A stretch of DNA of 64,000 nucleotides from Aquibium microcysteis (GTDB taxonomy: Bacteria; Pseudomonadota; Alphaproteobacteria; Rhizobiales; Rhizobiaceae): contig NZ_CP061080.1 in NCBI RefSeq assembly GCF_014495845.1, forward strand, positions 3,089,001-3,153,000. Direction: 5' to 3'. The notes under the pieces were generated by a model that was not told the origin of the DNA, did no database searches, and saw nothing but the letters and a program-made list of their open reading frames with translations. Positions 48,841 through 57,417 of this stretch are shown here, in pieces (the first letter of the stretch is position 1; every line of letters begins with the position of its first letter). Made by a program: the position numbers and the translations under genes.

Positions 48841-49157
48841 TTAAGCGAGGAATGACGATCACCTGGACCAACCAGGGCGCTCCCGCCGAGATGTACTATT
48901 CGGCCTGTCTCTTCCGGCGCGACCGCCGCTGCATCATGGACATGATCACGAGCGAGAGCCTGGTCGATCTGAAGCGCGCCATCCGGGCGACACGGGGCGG
49001 CCTTCGGCCAGGACGCCTTATCCTCGTCGACCGCCACTGCGTCAACATGGGCAAGCCGAAAACCGGCTGGTTGCGGTGGCGAAAGCGTACCTTCAGCAAG
49101 CCGTACATCCTGTCGCCAGACTTCCGCCGCGCCCGCCGCATCTGGCCCGCCACCTGA
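48837..49157 (+). CDS. Small basic protein
   Basis: 106 residues, Arg-rich, strand pattern (MTITWTNQGAPAEMYYSACL, RLILVDRHCVNMGKPKTGWL). Unknown. Confidence 0.55.
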   Translation: MIKRGMTITWTNQGAPAEMYYSACLFRRDRRCIMDMITSESLVDLKRAIRATRGGLRPGRLILVDRHCVNMGKPKTGWLRWRKRTFSKPYILSPDFRRARRIWPAT

Positions 49158-49158
49158 C

Positions 49159-49188
49159 CCCGCCACCTATGGCAACGAAAGAGAGACC
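49159..49188 (+). repeat. Start-associated leader, copy 11
   Basis: CCCGCCACCTATGGC then AACGAAAGAGAGACC before ATG 49189. Confidence 0.6.
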
Positions 49189-49551
49189 ATGCGCACCAAT
49201 CTGACCGAACCCTGCAAGGAATGCCCCTTCCGGCGCAACAGCATGCCCGGCTGGCTCGGCCCCTGGGAGCCGACCGATCTGCTGGCGGCGATCAAGGTCG
49301 CCCCCTTCCCCTGCCACCGCACCATCAAGGCCGACATGTCCTTCGACGACCCGGGGGCGGCAAAGCTGGAGCTGTGCGCGGGCGCGGCGCTCTTCCTCAA
49401 CTACAAGATGGAGGTGTCGCGCTGCAAGGTGACGGCGGACCACCAGTTCACGCTGGCCACAAGCCTGACCAAGGACGAGAGGGTCTTCGCCGACGACACC
49501 AGCCTCCTCGACCACCACGGCAACGCATCGGTGAAGAGCTGGAAGTTTTGA
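49189..49551 (+). CDS. DUF6283-like zinc-binding protein
   Basis: 120 residues. PCKECPFRRNSMPGWLGPW has the C-x-x-CPFR motif of this family; other possible ligands are APFPCHRT, LCAGAAL and SRCKVT. Common in phages; function unknown. Confidence 0.7.
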   Translation: MRTNLTEPCKECPFRRNSMPGWLGPWEPTDLLAAIKVAPFPCHRTIKADMSFDDPGAAKLELCAGAALFLNYKMEVSRCKVTADHQFTLATSLTKDERVFADDTSLLDHHGNASVKSWKF

Positions 49552-49555
49552 CCAA

Positions 49556-49584
49556 CCCGCCAACAATCCACCACGGGGACCATC
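49556..49584 (+). repeat. Start-associated leader, copy 12
   Basis: CCCGCCAACAATCC then ACCACGGGGACC before ATG 49585. Confidence 0.5.
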
Positions 49585-49875
49585 ATGCTCACCAGGGAAA
49601 CGATCGAGGAGATGTTCACGCAGAAGGCCCTTTCAATGGAGCGATGGCTCTTCACCCCGAAGTGGAACAGCCCGATCCAAACCCACCGCTATGGCCTCAC
49701 CTTCCTTCCGCCGGAGCGCAGGTTCGTCCTGTCGAGGGCGAAGATCGAGAAGTTCGTCACGGTCAACGATGCCGAACTCATCGACGCCTTCCGCGGCACG
49801 CTCTCCGAACAGGACATTGCCGAGCGCACGAGGAGAGCACTGCACCCGTCTTCCGAAGATGATGTTCCCTTCTAA
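49585..49875 (+). CDS. Sixth member of the small paralogue family
   Basis: 96 residues. HRYGLTFLPPERRFVLSRAK and AFRGTLSEQDIAERTRRAL resemble the body and C-terminal motif of the five tandem paralogues at 37203-38877. A distant copy outside the MoxR/vWA module. Confidence 0.55.
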   Translation: MLTRETIEEMFTQKALSMERWLFTPKWNSPIQTHRYGLTFLPPERRFVLSRAKIEKFVTVNDAELIDAFRGTLSEQDIAERTRRALHPSSEDDVPF

Positions 49876-49889
49876 CGACACGCCCTTCA

Positions 49890-49921
49890 CCCGCCATCCA
49901 TGGCACCACAAGGAGATCACC
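49890..49921 (+). repeat. Start-associated leader, copy 13
   Basis: CCCGCCATCCATGGC then ACCACAAGGAGATC before ATG 49922. Confidence 0.6.
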
Positions 49922-50137
49922 ATGCCGACCGGCCCAACCAAGGCTATCCAAGCTGCGCAGGCAGCGATCAACGCACATCAGAAATCTCTTCTGCTGGAGG
50001 ATGGGAACGGACCAGCTACCGACCTACGGCACCTGATCCATTCCTTGCTCGACTGGTCTGACGCGATGAACGTCGACTTCGATGCGACCGTATCAGAGGT
50101 TCGCGAAGACATCGCCATCCACGGACTGACGCGCTGA
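49922..50137 (+). CDS. Small helical early protein
   Basis: 71 residues, MPTGPTKAIQAAQAAINAHQ, acidic C-terminal half. Unknown. Confidence 0.6.
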   Translation: MPTGPTKAIQAAQAAINAHQKSLLLEDGNGPATDLRHLIHSLLDWSDAMNVDFDATVSEVREDIAIHGLTR

Positions 50138-50138
50138 C

Positions 50139-50169
50139 CCCGCCAACCATGGCAACCAAGGAGACCCCC
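50139..50169 (+). repeat. Start-associated leader, copy 14
   Basis: CCCGCCAACCATGGC then AACCAAGGAGACC before ATG 50170; nearly identical to copy 7. The ATG inside the leader is in frame with the gene here. Confidence 0.65.
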
Positions 50170-51720
50170 ATGAACGCCATCGTTTCACGCAACACCATCG
50201 AGCAGATCGTCGCCTATCGGGACGCGGCTCTCCAGCATTACGAAGCCGCCTTCGCCAAGATCGTCGCCGCCAACGACGCCCTCGTCGTCGCCGGCAAATT
50301 GTGGGATGCCGCAGCGCCTGGCCGCAGCGGTGCCTGGTCCGAGACGACCGAGGAGATCAAGCAGTTTCTGCATGCCGTCCGGCTACCTGACTATGACCGC
50401 TACATGCGCACAGCCCGTCGGCTGATCGACGTCACGGTCTGGTCGCACGTCATCGAGACCACCGGCATCGAGCAGCTGATGGACGCTCAGGCGAAGAAGG
50501 AGCTGCGCGACCAGATGCGCTATGTGCCCGAGCGCACCGACCGCGACGGCACCCTGATCAACCAGGACGAGATCGACAGGATGCTGCCGCCGGTGACGGT
50601 CGATAACGTCTACGGCACGCTGGAGAACTTCATGGCGCAGGCCGAGACGATCTTCCGGCGCGGAATCGTCAACGTCTTCACCAAGCTCGACCGCCGGTTC
50701 CGCTCGCATGACGGTTTCAAGATCGGCGGCCGCCTCATCATCAACGGCCTCGTCAACGGAGAGGGCTACTTCCGAGGTCATGGCGACCGAACCGACATGC
50801 TGCTCGACATCGAGCGGACCTTCCTCGTTCTCGACGGAAAGTCGGCGCGCGCAAGCTACGCGGGCATCGTCGGAATCCTCCATCATGAGAGGCGCAGCTG
50901 GGAACCGAAGCAGTCATTGCACGTGGGCGACTACTTCCGGGTACGCATATTCAAGAACGGCAACGCCCATCTCTGGTTCACCCGCGACGACCTGGTCGAA
51001 AAGGTCAACAAGATCCTGGCCGCACACTATGGCGAGGTGCTGGGCGACGGCATGACGAAGGAGGACGACCCGCTCGCTCCGGAGAACGCCAAGAGCACGC
51101 CGGCGCGCTACTTCGGCTTTTATCCGACCCCCGACGAACCGGCCAATCTGGTGGTTACGGCGGCGCACGTCCTGCAACGGGCAGGAATGCCGCGCATGCG
51201 CATCCTTGAGCCGTCCGCAGGCACTGGCAACCTCGCCCGGCGATGCGCCAAGCGGTTCGACCCGAAAGAATGGGGGCATTGGGCCGAGCGCTACCGCGAG
51301 GAGTACCGCTGGGACAACCAGGTCGACTGCATCGAGATCCAGCCGCACCTCGCCGACCAGCTCCGCGCCGAGGGCATCTACAATCGGGTCACCTGCGCCG
51401 ACTTCCTGCAGGTGAGGCCCGATCCCATCTACGACCGGGTCGTCATGAACCCGCCCTTCGACCGCGAGCGCGACATCGACCACGTCATGCACGCCCTGCG
51501 GTTCCTGAAGGACGACGGCTGCCTCGTCGCCATCATGTCGGCCGGCACTGAGTTCCGCGAGACGCGCAAGTCGATTGCCTTCCGCGGGCTCATGGCCAAG
51601 ATGAATGCGGTGTGGGAAGACCTCCCGCCCGCCTCCTTCGCCGAGGTCGGCACCTACGTGAACACGCTGATCATGCGGGTGTGGAAAGACGGACGAACGC
51701 AGCGCAGCATCCGGTATTGA
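50170..51720 (+). CDS. DUF4942 protein with N6-adenine methyltransferase domain
   Basis: 516 residues. The N-terminal 280 residues match DUF4942-like sequence (VWSHVIETTGIEQLMDAQAK, GFKIGGRLIINGLVNGEG). The C-terminal methyltransferase has LEPSAGTGNLARR (AdoMet motif I), VDCIEIQPHLAD and the catalytic MNPPF. It probably modifies phage DNA against restriction. Confidence 0.8.
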   Translation: MNAIVSRNTIEQIVAYRDAALQHYEAAFAKIVAANDALVVAGKLWDAAAPGRSGAWSETTEEIKQFLHAVRLPDYDRYMRTARRLIDVTVWSHVIETTGIEQLMDAQAKKELRDQMRYVPERTDRDGTLINQDEIDRMLPPVTVDNVYGTLENFMAQAETIFRRGIVNVFTKLDRRFRSHDGFKIGGRLIINGLVNGEGYFRGHGDRTDMLLDIERTFLVLDGKSARASYAGIVGILHHERRSWEPKQSLHVGDYFRVRIFKNGNAHLWFTRDDLVEKVNKILAAHYGEVLGDGMTKEDDPLAPENAKSTPARYFGFYPTPDEPANLVVTAAHVLQRAGMPRMRILEPSAGTGNLARRCAKRFDPKEWGHWAERYREEYRWDNQVDCIEIQPHLADQLRAEGIYNRVTCADFLQVRPDPIYDRVVMNPPFDRERDIDHVMHALRFLKDDGCLVAIMSAGTEFRETRKSIAFRGLMAKMNAVWEDLPPASFAEVGTYVNTLIMRVWKDGRTQRSIRY

Positions 51721-51729
51721 GGAGTCCCC

Positions 51730-52176
51730 GTGTCATCGAAACCAGCATCCCGCCTCATCTGCAAAGCGGTCCCCCGCGGCGACAAGTTCGCGGGGCAGTT
51801 CGCCCTGCCCGGCCTGGTCCCCGACATGGTCCGGCACGGCGATCGACCCGCGGTGTTCGATACGGAGCGCGAGGCCCATGTGGCTGCGATGGAGGCGGTG
51901 CTCCGCCTCTACGACAGCCGCACCGTCGACACTCGCAAAGCCGGCGGCTACCGCCGGCTGACGGGCGCCGAGCTGGCGGTGATGCTCGAAACGCTCGACG
52001 TCACCGTCACCTATTTCGCCGAGATTGCCGGCGTGCCGCAGCATCGCGTGATGAAGTGGCTCGATGGCGAACAGGACATCCCCCACTCCGTCCACGTCCT
52101 GGCCCGGCTCATGCTGGCCAGCGACGAGAACTTCAGAATCGCAGAGGAGACCACCGAGCAATGCCAAGAACGATGA
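51730..52176 (+). CDS. HTH-like protein
   Basis: 148 residues from GTG 51730, with GAGGAG upstream. The C-terminal half resembles a Cro/C1-type helix-turn-helix (LDVTVTYFAEIAGVPQHRVM, KWLDGEQDIPHSV). Probably regulatory. Confidence 0.6.
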   Translation: MSSKPASRLICKAVPRGDKFAGQFALPGLVPDMVRHGDRPAVFDTEREAHVAAMEAVLRLYDSRTVDTRKAGGYRRLTGAELAVMLETLDVTVTYFAEIAGVPQHRVMKWLDGEQDIPHSVHVLARLMLASDENFRIAEETTEQCQER

Positions 52177-52433
52177 AAAGCAGCATCCCCGATTTCCGCG
52201 TGTGGCTGGCGCGGATGGGATTCAACAGCCGGCAGGTTGCCGCCGGTGCCGAGCTGATCGGTATCAAAAATGCCCGCACCGCCTCCTCGACGAACACCGG
52301 CGCCCGGGACCTCATGGTCTCCGAGCGCCTTGCTATGTCGGCCGTGCGGGTCGGGCTCAAACCTTGGTCGCCCGAATACGACGACGAACTGGTCGCGCAG
52401 GGGATGGCTCACCGGACCTCCAACGCCGCCTGA
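52161..52433 (+). CDS. Small HTH-like protein
   Basis: 90 residues (start at 52161 or 52173). PDFRVWLARMGFNSRQVAAG resembles a helix-turn-helix. Its 3' end overlaps the convergent gene at 52357-53052 by 77 bp. Confidence 0.5.
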   Translation: MPRTMKSSIPDFRVWLARMGFNSRQVAAGAELIGIKNARTASSTNTGARDLMVSERLAMSAVRVGLKPWSPEYDDELVAQGMAHRTSNAA

Positions 52434-53052
52434 CCGCCTCTGCCGTGATGAGGCCGAGCGCCGTCCCGGCCACGTCCAGCACATAGTGCAGCGACAGCAC
52501 CGTCTGCTGCCGCGCCCTCGCCTTCCGGCCCCGCTTCTTCGGATCCGGGTCGCTCTCAGGGAAGAGGTCCAGCCACTCGTCGTGGAAGACGATCCGCTCG
52601 AGCAGCTGGAACATCCACGGCTTGCGCATAGCGTCGCGGATCCTTCCGAGCCGCAGCATGCAGTCGATCTGGTGGGCGCGCACGTTGCAAGCACCACCTC
52701 CTCCGCCTCCCCCGCCGACACTCGACCAGTCCGGCGACTGGAACCCCTTCACCTGCGAACCAGCCATCAGGTCGCGGAACCGAAGCGCGGTGTGAAAGCG
52801 CACGGCGCCCATGCCCGGCTGATCGGCCAGGATCTCGAGCTCGTTGCGCGACACCAGGAACTCTAGCGGCCCCGCATGCTCGTTCACGACCAGAGGGCGG
52901 TCGATGTAGACGAGCACGTTGCCGCTGCCCCTTCCCTCGCGCCCGCCCTCTTTGGAATTCGGTATCGCTACGGCCGCACTTCTGGCATCGGTCGTCGCCT
53001 GCTCGGCGGCCTTCAGCTTTTCGTGCAGCGCCTGCAGCTGAGAACTCCTCAT
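52357..53052 (-). CDS. Last gene of replication operon, unknown
   Basis: 231 residues. N-terminal coiled coil (SQLQALHEKLKAAEQATTDA), a poly-Gly stretch at about residue 115, then CMLRLGRIRDAMRKPWMFQL and a basic region. No family recognised. Position suggests a late-early regulator such as an antiterminator, which is speculation. Confidence 0.6.
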   Translation of the reverse strand: MRSSQLQALHEKLKAAEQATTDARSAAVAIPNSKEGGREGRGSGNVLVYIDRPLVVNEHAGPLEFLVSRNELEILADQPGMGAVRFHTALRFRDLMAGSQVKGFQSPDWSSVGGGGGGGGACNVRAHQIDCMLRLGRIRDAMRKPWMFQLLERIVFHDEWLDLFPESDPDPKKRGRKARARQQTVLSLHYVLDVAGTALGLITAEAVRRRWRSGEPSPARPVRRRIRATKV

Positions 53053-53378
53053 CGCTTGCCCCTCTTCTTCTGGTTCTTCCGCAGCTCCATGACCTGGCGC
53101 GGAATGTGGTCCAGCAGGCCGCTGTCGATGGGCTTGCCATCGTCGCCCATACGGATCTTCAGAAGCAGGTCCAGGCACCGCTGGCGCTCCTCGATCGTCA
53201 TCGCCGAGCGGTTCGGGTACGGCGACCGCGAAACGATGCCCGAAATCTGCTTGCGGCTCCGCGCCACCGCGCGCCCGATCACCGGCTCGGACAGCCCGAC
53301 GATCCACAGCGCCCACACCGTGTAGAGGACGCGCTCCGGGTGCCTGGGAGCGGCCTTGTCCTTAGCCCATGCACCCAC
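53049..53378 (-). CDS. Small HTH-like protein
   Basis: 109 residues. VGLSEPVIGRAVARSRKQIS resembles a DNA-binding helix-turn-helix; the tail is very basic. ATGA overlap with the next gene. Confidence 0.55.
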   Translation of the reverse strand: MGAWAKDKAAPRHPERVLYTVWALWIVGLSEPVIGRAVARSRKQISGIVSRSPYPNRSAMTIEERQRCLDLLLKIRMGDDGKPIDSGLLDHIPRQVMELRKNQKKRGKR

Positions 53379-53685
53379 GCCGGCCCCCCTTGCGCGTCAC
53401 CTCGACGCGCCTTTCGTTGCGGCCGCTCTTCAGCGTCGGGAACATGCTCTCGGCCTTCTCGGCGGCGCGCCCTGCCACCTCGCCATAGCGGAGCAGATGA
53501 CCGTTGATGTAGCGGGTCAGGCTTTCGCACACAGCGCGCCACGCCTCGACCTCGGTCTTGAAAATCCGCGGCTTGCCGCCCTTGCACAGGATCGGCTTGG
53601 CCTCGGCATCTCGGGCCGTGCGCACCATCGCCCGATGGCCGCCAAGCGTTTCCTTCGTGTACCCCTCGAACTGATTCACCTTCAC
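53362..53685 (-). CDS. Small basic protein after DnaB
   Basis: 107 residues from GTG 53685 (GTG 53679 also possible; AGGAGG lies just upstream). GKPRIFKTEVEAWRAVCESL, basic C-terminus. Unknown. Confidence 0.5.
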   Translation of the reverse strand: MKVNQFEGYTKETLGGHRAMVRTARDAEAKPILCKGGKPRIFKTEVEAWRAVCESLTRYINGHLLRYGEVAGRAAEKAESMFPTLKSGRNERRVEVTRKGGRRGCMG

Positions 53686-53688
53686 CTC

Positions 53689-55098
53689 CTAGAAATTCGC
53701 GGCCGCGAGCTCGTCCATCATCGAGGTCTGGACGGTCTCGTAGTCCTGAAAGAGCGTGAGCTTGCCATTCCAATGGAAGACCTTGCGGTCGCGCGGCGTG
53801 CCGAAGCGGTCCTTCAGCTTGTAGACCTCGATCTTGCCGGCCGAGATCGCGAGCTTGTCGTCCCAATCCTCCTTCGCCTTGCCCTGGTTGGTGCGAGGAG
53901 GGTTGCGCTTCAGCCAGTCGTTCCGGTTGAAGTTGGCGAGCATGATGTCGGCGTGCTCTTCGAGCGAACCGCCGTAGAAGTCCTCCATCTCGGGCTCGGG
54001 GATCTCCTTCTGGCGTGCCGACTTGGTGAACTGGCAGAGCGCGACGACGACGCAGCCGAGATCCTTGGCCAGGCTCTTCAGGTCGCGGGCGTTCTCATAT
54101 GCGCGCTCAACCGGGTCCATGCGGTACTTCGACGGCCGCTCCACCAGCTTCAGGTGATCGACGACGAGCATGCGCAGGCCGAACTTGCGGCGGTGGGAGT
54201 AGGCGCGGCTGCGGATCTGCTGGATCGACATCTTCGACGGAGACACGATGCGCAGCCGGCGCGCCTGGAACTGCCGCTCTGCCTCGAGGAGCCGTTCCAG
54301 CTGGTTCTCCGTGAGGCCACGCATGATGTCGCGCACCGACACCCCGGTCTCGCCCGAGATCGAGCGGGCGACGAGCGACATGTTGTCCATCTCGAGTTCG
54401 AATAGCGTCGCCGGGTCGTTCTTGCTGGTGAACAGCATCTGCTGCATGGCCATGGCAGTCTTGCCGCTGCCCGGCCCGCCACCCCACAAAATGAGCGAGC
54501 CCGGCGGGTAGTAGCCGACCATCTCCTCAAGCCCGACCAAGCAGGGCCGCAGCGCGATGTCGTTGGTGCCCCGGCTGCTCGCCGACTCGAAGATGGTGCG
54601 GATGGTCTGCGACACGGTCGACTCGAACTCGATCTGCGCGTCGCGCGAGATGTCGGCCAGCCGCTCGTTGGCACGGTCGACGATCTGCTGTGGGTCGTAG
54701 GCGATGTCCTTGGCCGCCTTCAGCATCCCCTCGGCGACCGCGATCACCCGCCGCCTGGTCGCGCTCGAGCGCAGCTCATGGGCGAAGTCGATCAGCGGCA
54801 CCTTCTCGTCTTCCTTGGACGCGATGTGCAGCAGCATCGACAGGTACACCTCGGCGTCCTGCCCGTCGCTCATGTTGCCGATGCGTCCGGCCACGATCGG
54901 CACGCGGATGGCGCGGCCGTCCGACGCCAGCTCGTGGATGACGGCGTAGATCTTCTGGTGGTCGTCGGTGGAGAACAGGTCCATCGACAGCACCTCGTTC
55001 ACGCTCCAGTAGTTCTCCTCGTCCTGTAGGATGGCGCCGAGCACCGCCTTCTCGATGGCGAGGTTGGAAAGCGCGCCGTTGCTAGAGGTATTGGACAT
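53689..55098 (-). CDS. dnaB: Replicative DNA helicase (DnaB-like)
   Basis: 469 residues. N-terminal domain NLAIEKAVLGAILQDEENYW, C-terminal RecA fold with Walker A GGGPGSGKT (about 206-214), MLVVDHLKLVERP and VVVALCQFTKSARQKEIPEP. It unwinds the phage fork. Overlaps the primase stop by 17 bp. Confidence 0.9.
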   Translation of the reverse strand: MSNTSSNGALSNLAIEKAVLGAILQDEENYWSVNEVLSMDLFSTDDHQKIYAVIHELASDGRAIRVPIVAGRIGNMSDGQDAEVYLSMLLHIASKEDEKVPLIDFAHELRSSATRRRVIAVAEGMLKAAKDIAYDPQQIVDRANERLADISRDAQIEFESTVSQTIRTIFESASSRGTNDIALRPCLVGLEEMVGYYPPGSLILWGGGPGSGKTAMAMQQMLFTSKNDPATLFELEMDNMSLVARSISGETGVSVRDIMRGLTENQLERLLEAERQFQARRLRIVSPSKMSIQQIRSRAYSHRRKFGLRMLVVDHLKLVERPSKYRMDPVERAYENARDLKSLAKDLGCVVVALCQFTKSARQKEIPEPEMEDFYGGSLEEHADIMLANFNRNDWLKRNPPRTNQGKAKEDWDDKLAISAGKIEVYKLKDRFGTPRDRKVFHWNGKLTLFQDYETVQTSMMDELAAANF

Positions 55099-56188
55099 TT
55101 CGGAGCCTCGTCTCGTCCTTGAATTTCGCCTGCCACACGTCGAGCCAGTCGTCCGGCTCGGGTGACGGGAAGACGACGGCCTGCACGCCCGCCTCTTCCG
55201 CTTTCGCCTTCAGCTTCTCCGCTGCCGCTATCCCCGGCGGCAGCAGCACCCCTCCCGTCCTCTTGTTCTCCCGGTGGCGATCGCCGTCGGCATAGATCTC
55301 GATGCGCCTGACGCCCGGCGGGATCTGGAAGCCGATCATTCCGGAGGTGGAGAGCGTCGCCCACACCGACGCCCCGGGCTTGGTGAGCAGCATCACGCCG
55401 AGCGCGGTCTCCATGCCCTCGGTGAGCCGCAAGGTCTCGGTCACCGGACCGAAGCGTACTGCGCCGCCCGCCGCCGGCCCGAAGCCGAGCTTCACCTTCT
55501 TGCCGCTCTCGTCGAGAACCGGCTTGCCGTCTGGCTCGAGGAAGATCCGCCACAGCGCGACCAGCCGACGGTCGACCGCCTGCACGCCGCCGACCAGCGC
55601 CATGTGCCGGGGGCTGCGCGGAGTCTCCGGACTGATGGCCACGCTCGGATGAAAGCGCAGCGATACCGGCCACTGCGGCATGTCGATCGACCGCGACCGG
55701 AGATAGGTTTCCGCCGCCGTACCGGCGATCGGCTTCGCCTCCTGCCAGATCGACCGGACGGTCTCGACCTTGCGCTCCTGCGCCTGGCTCTCGTCGCGCT
55801 CGCGCTGTTCAGCCCGCCGCCTGGACTCCTCCTGTTGCTTGGCCCAGGCGCGCTTCTCCTCCTCGGTGAGCTCGCGCTTGCGGATGCCGAGGAATCGCTC
55901 CTTCGCCAGCTTCACCGCCGCGCCATGCGTCTCGCACCCGAAGGCCAGCTCGATCAGGTGGATGAGGTTGCCGCCGCCCTTGTCGTTGCCGCCCTGCCCC
56001 TGCCAGAAGCCGACCATGCCGACGCGGCCGCCACGGATGTGGACCGAGATCTTGCCGTTGAGGTCGCCCCGCCAGTAGTTCCCGTTCTTCTTCCCGTCTG
56101 GGATGCAGGCGGCCGCGATCTCCTCGGCCCTGTCGTTGAGCTGGTCGAGGATGTCCTTATAGGAGAGGTCGTTCCGCACGGCCGTCAC
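55082..56188 (-). CDS. Toprim-domain primase-like protein (DUF7146 type)
   Basis: 368 residues from GTG 56188. Zinc-free N-terminal region (GNYWRGDLNGKISVHIRGGR), helical linker, YLRSRSI, then Toprim: LRLTEGMETALGVMLLTKPG with the catalytic Glu and IEIYADGDRHRENK with the Asp-x-Asp. Primes lagging-strand synthesis with the neighbouring helicase. Confidence 0.8.
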   Translation of the reverse strand: MTAVRNDLSYKDILDQLNDRAEEIAAACIPDGKKNGNYWRGDLNGKISVHIRGGRVGMVGFWQGQGGNDKGGGNLIHLIELAFGCETHGAAVKLAKERFLGIRKRELTEEEKRAWAKQQEESRRRAEQRERDESQAQERKVETVRSIWQEAKPIAGTAAETYLRSRSIDMPQWPVSLRFHPSVAISPETPRSPRHMALVGGVQAVDRRLVALWRIFLEPDGKPVLDESGKKVKLGFGPAAGGAVRFGPVTETLRLTEGMETALGVMLLTKPGASVWATLSTSGMIGFQIPPGVRRIEIYADGDRHRENKRTGGVLLPPGIAAAEKLKAKAEEAGVQAVVFPSPEPDDWLDVWQAKFKDETRLRNVQYL

Positions 56189-56520
56189 GAAAGTCCCGCC
56201 TCCTGCAGGAACGTGTCGAGCCCAACCAGCTTCTCCGGCGCGAGCAGCGGCGCCTTGATCTCACGGTCCCAATGCAGGCCTAGACGCCATGCGACCCGGG
56301 CGCGGATGTCACGCATGCGCTCCCGCTTCAGCTCGTCGGTGGTGCGCAGGATCCGCCGGTCCCATTTCCGCAGCTCCCGCCAATACCCGCGGTGCTTGGC
56401 GCGGGCTTCAGCCGGCAGCGCGCGGAAGCACTTGCCGCAGATCATCTCGCCCGGGAACTCGTCAGCCGGTCCCGTCCGGCTGCAGCGCGGGTTGATGCAG
56501 GGGGTGCGGCCAGGCTTCAT
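56185..56520 (-). CDS. Small Cys-containing protein
   Basis: 111 residues. CINPRCSRTG and MICGKCFRAL form a probable four-Cys zinc site; the rest is helical and basic. Perhaps assists the primase, which lacks a zinc ribbon of its own. Confidence 0.65.
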   Translation of the reverse strand: MKPGRTPCINPRCSRTGPADEFPGEMICGKCFRALPAEARAKHRGYWRELRKWDRRILRTTDELKRERMRDIRARVAWRLGLHWDREIKAPLLAPEKLVGLDTFLQEAGLS

Positions 56521-56771
56521 ACCCCGACCTCGATCATTTGCTCGACGCGCGCCTGACAATTGAGAAGGTTCGTCATCGGGCCGGTCCGCCCGTGAGCGGT
56601 GATCCCGTAGAAGGGGCCGTCGGCCTGGAACCGCTGCACCGCGCCGAACACGCAGCCCGCGGCGTTCGCCAGCACCCACTCGTCGATCTTCATGAAGGGT
56701 TCACAGTCGCAGGCATGCCCGCCGTGCTGCCTGCACGACCGCCCGTGCACCCACGCATCGCTCTCCCTCAC
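56517..56771 (-). CDS. Small Cys/His-rich protein
   Basis: 84 residues from GTG 56771 (GTGA overlap). RSCRQHGGHACDCEP suggests metal binding. Unknown. Confidence 0.6.
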   Translation of the reverse strand: MRESDAWVHGRSCRQHGGHACDCEPFMKIDEWVLANAAGCVFGAVQRFQADGPFYGITAHGRTGPMTNLLNCQARVEQMIEVGV

Positions 56772-57355
56772 AGCAAGGTCTCCTGCATGTAGGAGCGGCC
56801 CTTGTCGAAGGCGTAGCTCGGCTCGTGGATGATGCGAAGCGCGTCGAGCATGCACAGCGCCTCGGCCTCGTCCTCGGAATTGTAGGACCAGCCGTTGCGG
56901 TCGCAGTATTCCTTGGCTTTAGACTTCAGCCACTTCTGGCGGACCGCCGGCTTCTCCTTCTTCATGGTTTCGGGCGCCCGGGTGAGGCCGTGCGTCTTCG
57001 AACGCCATGACGAGATGGCCAGGAACTCCGGCTCCCGAAGCCCCATGAGGTGGCAGACGGTCTGCGCGTGGGTGGGCCAGCCCGACGAGAACATGACCTG
57101 CTGCGCGTCGATCGCGCTCTTCCCGTCCTGCCCGTGGTCGACGATGGTCATCAGCTCGATGCCGACCAGCGGGTCGTTGAGGCCGCTGAGAGTGCGCTTC
57201 AGGTAGGTGATGAACTCGGCATAGGCCTCGCCCGCCTTCGGCTGGTTGAAGCGCCAGGTGCCGTGCCTGAGCTTGCTCCCGCCGGCGAGGCAGTAGGCAA
57301 AGCCCATGGTCCGGCCCGGGTCCATGACGAAGTAGCTGCCAGGTGCAGTGCTCAT
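56768..57355 (-). CDS. RuvC-like resolvase/nuclease
   Basis: 195 residues. YFVMDPGRTMGFAY gives the first catalytic Asp (12), VGIELMTIVDHG the Glu (67) and SEDEAEALCMLDAL the C-terminal acidic pair. This is the RNase H-like fold of phage Holliday junction resolvases. Confidence 0.75.
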   Translation of the reverse strand: MSTAPGSYFVMDPGRTMGFAYCLAGGSKLRHGTWRFNQPKAGEAYAEFITYLKRTLSGLNDPLVGIELMTIVDHGQDGKSAIDAQQVMFSSGWPTHAQTVCHLMGLREPEFLAISSWRSKTHGLTRAPETMKKEKPAVRQKWLKSKAKEYCDRNGWSYNSEDEAEALCMLDALRIIHEPSYAFDKGRSYMQETLL

Positions 57356-57417
57356 GCTGCGCTCCTCAGAAATTCGGCGGGTGCGTTGTGGAGGAAGACG
57401 GCGATCGGCGCGCTCAT
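57352..57417 (-). CDS. 21-residue translationally coupled peptide
   Basis: ATG 57417 overlaps the methyltransferase stop (ATGA) and its TGA overlaps the resolvase ATG (ATGA). The peptide begins MSAPIAVFLHNAPAEF. Exact coupling on both sides supports translation; it may only bridge ribosomes from one gene to the next. Confidence 0.55.
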   Translation of the reverse strand: MSAPIAVFLHNAPAEFLRSAA

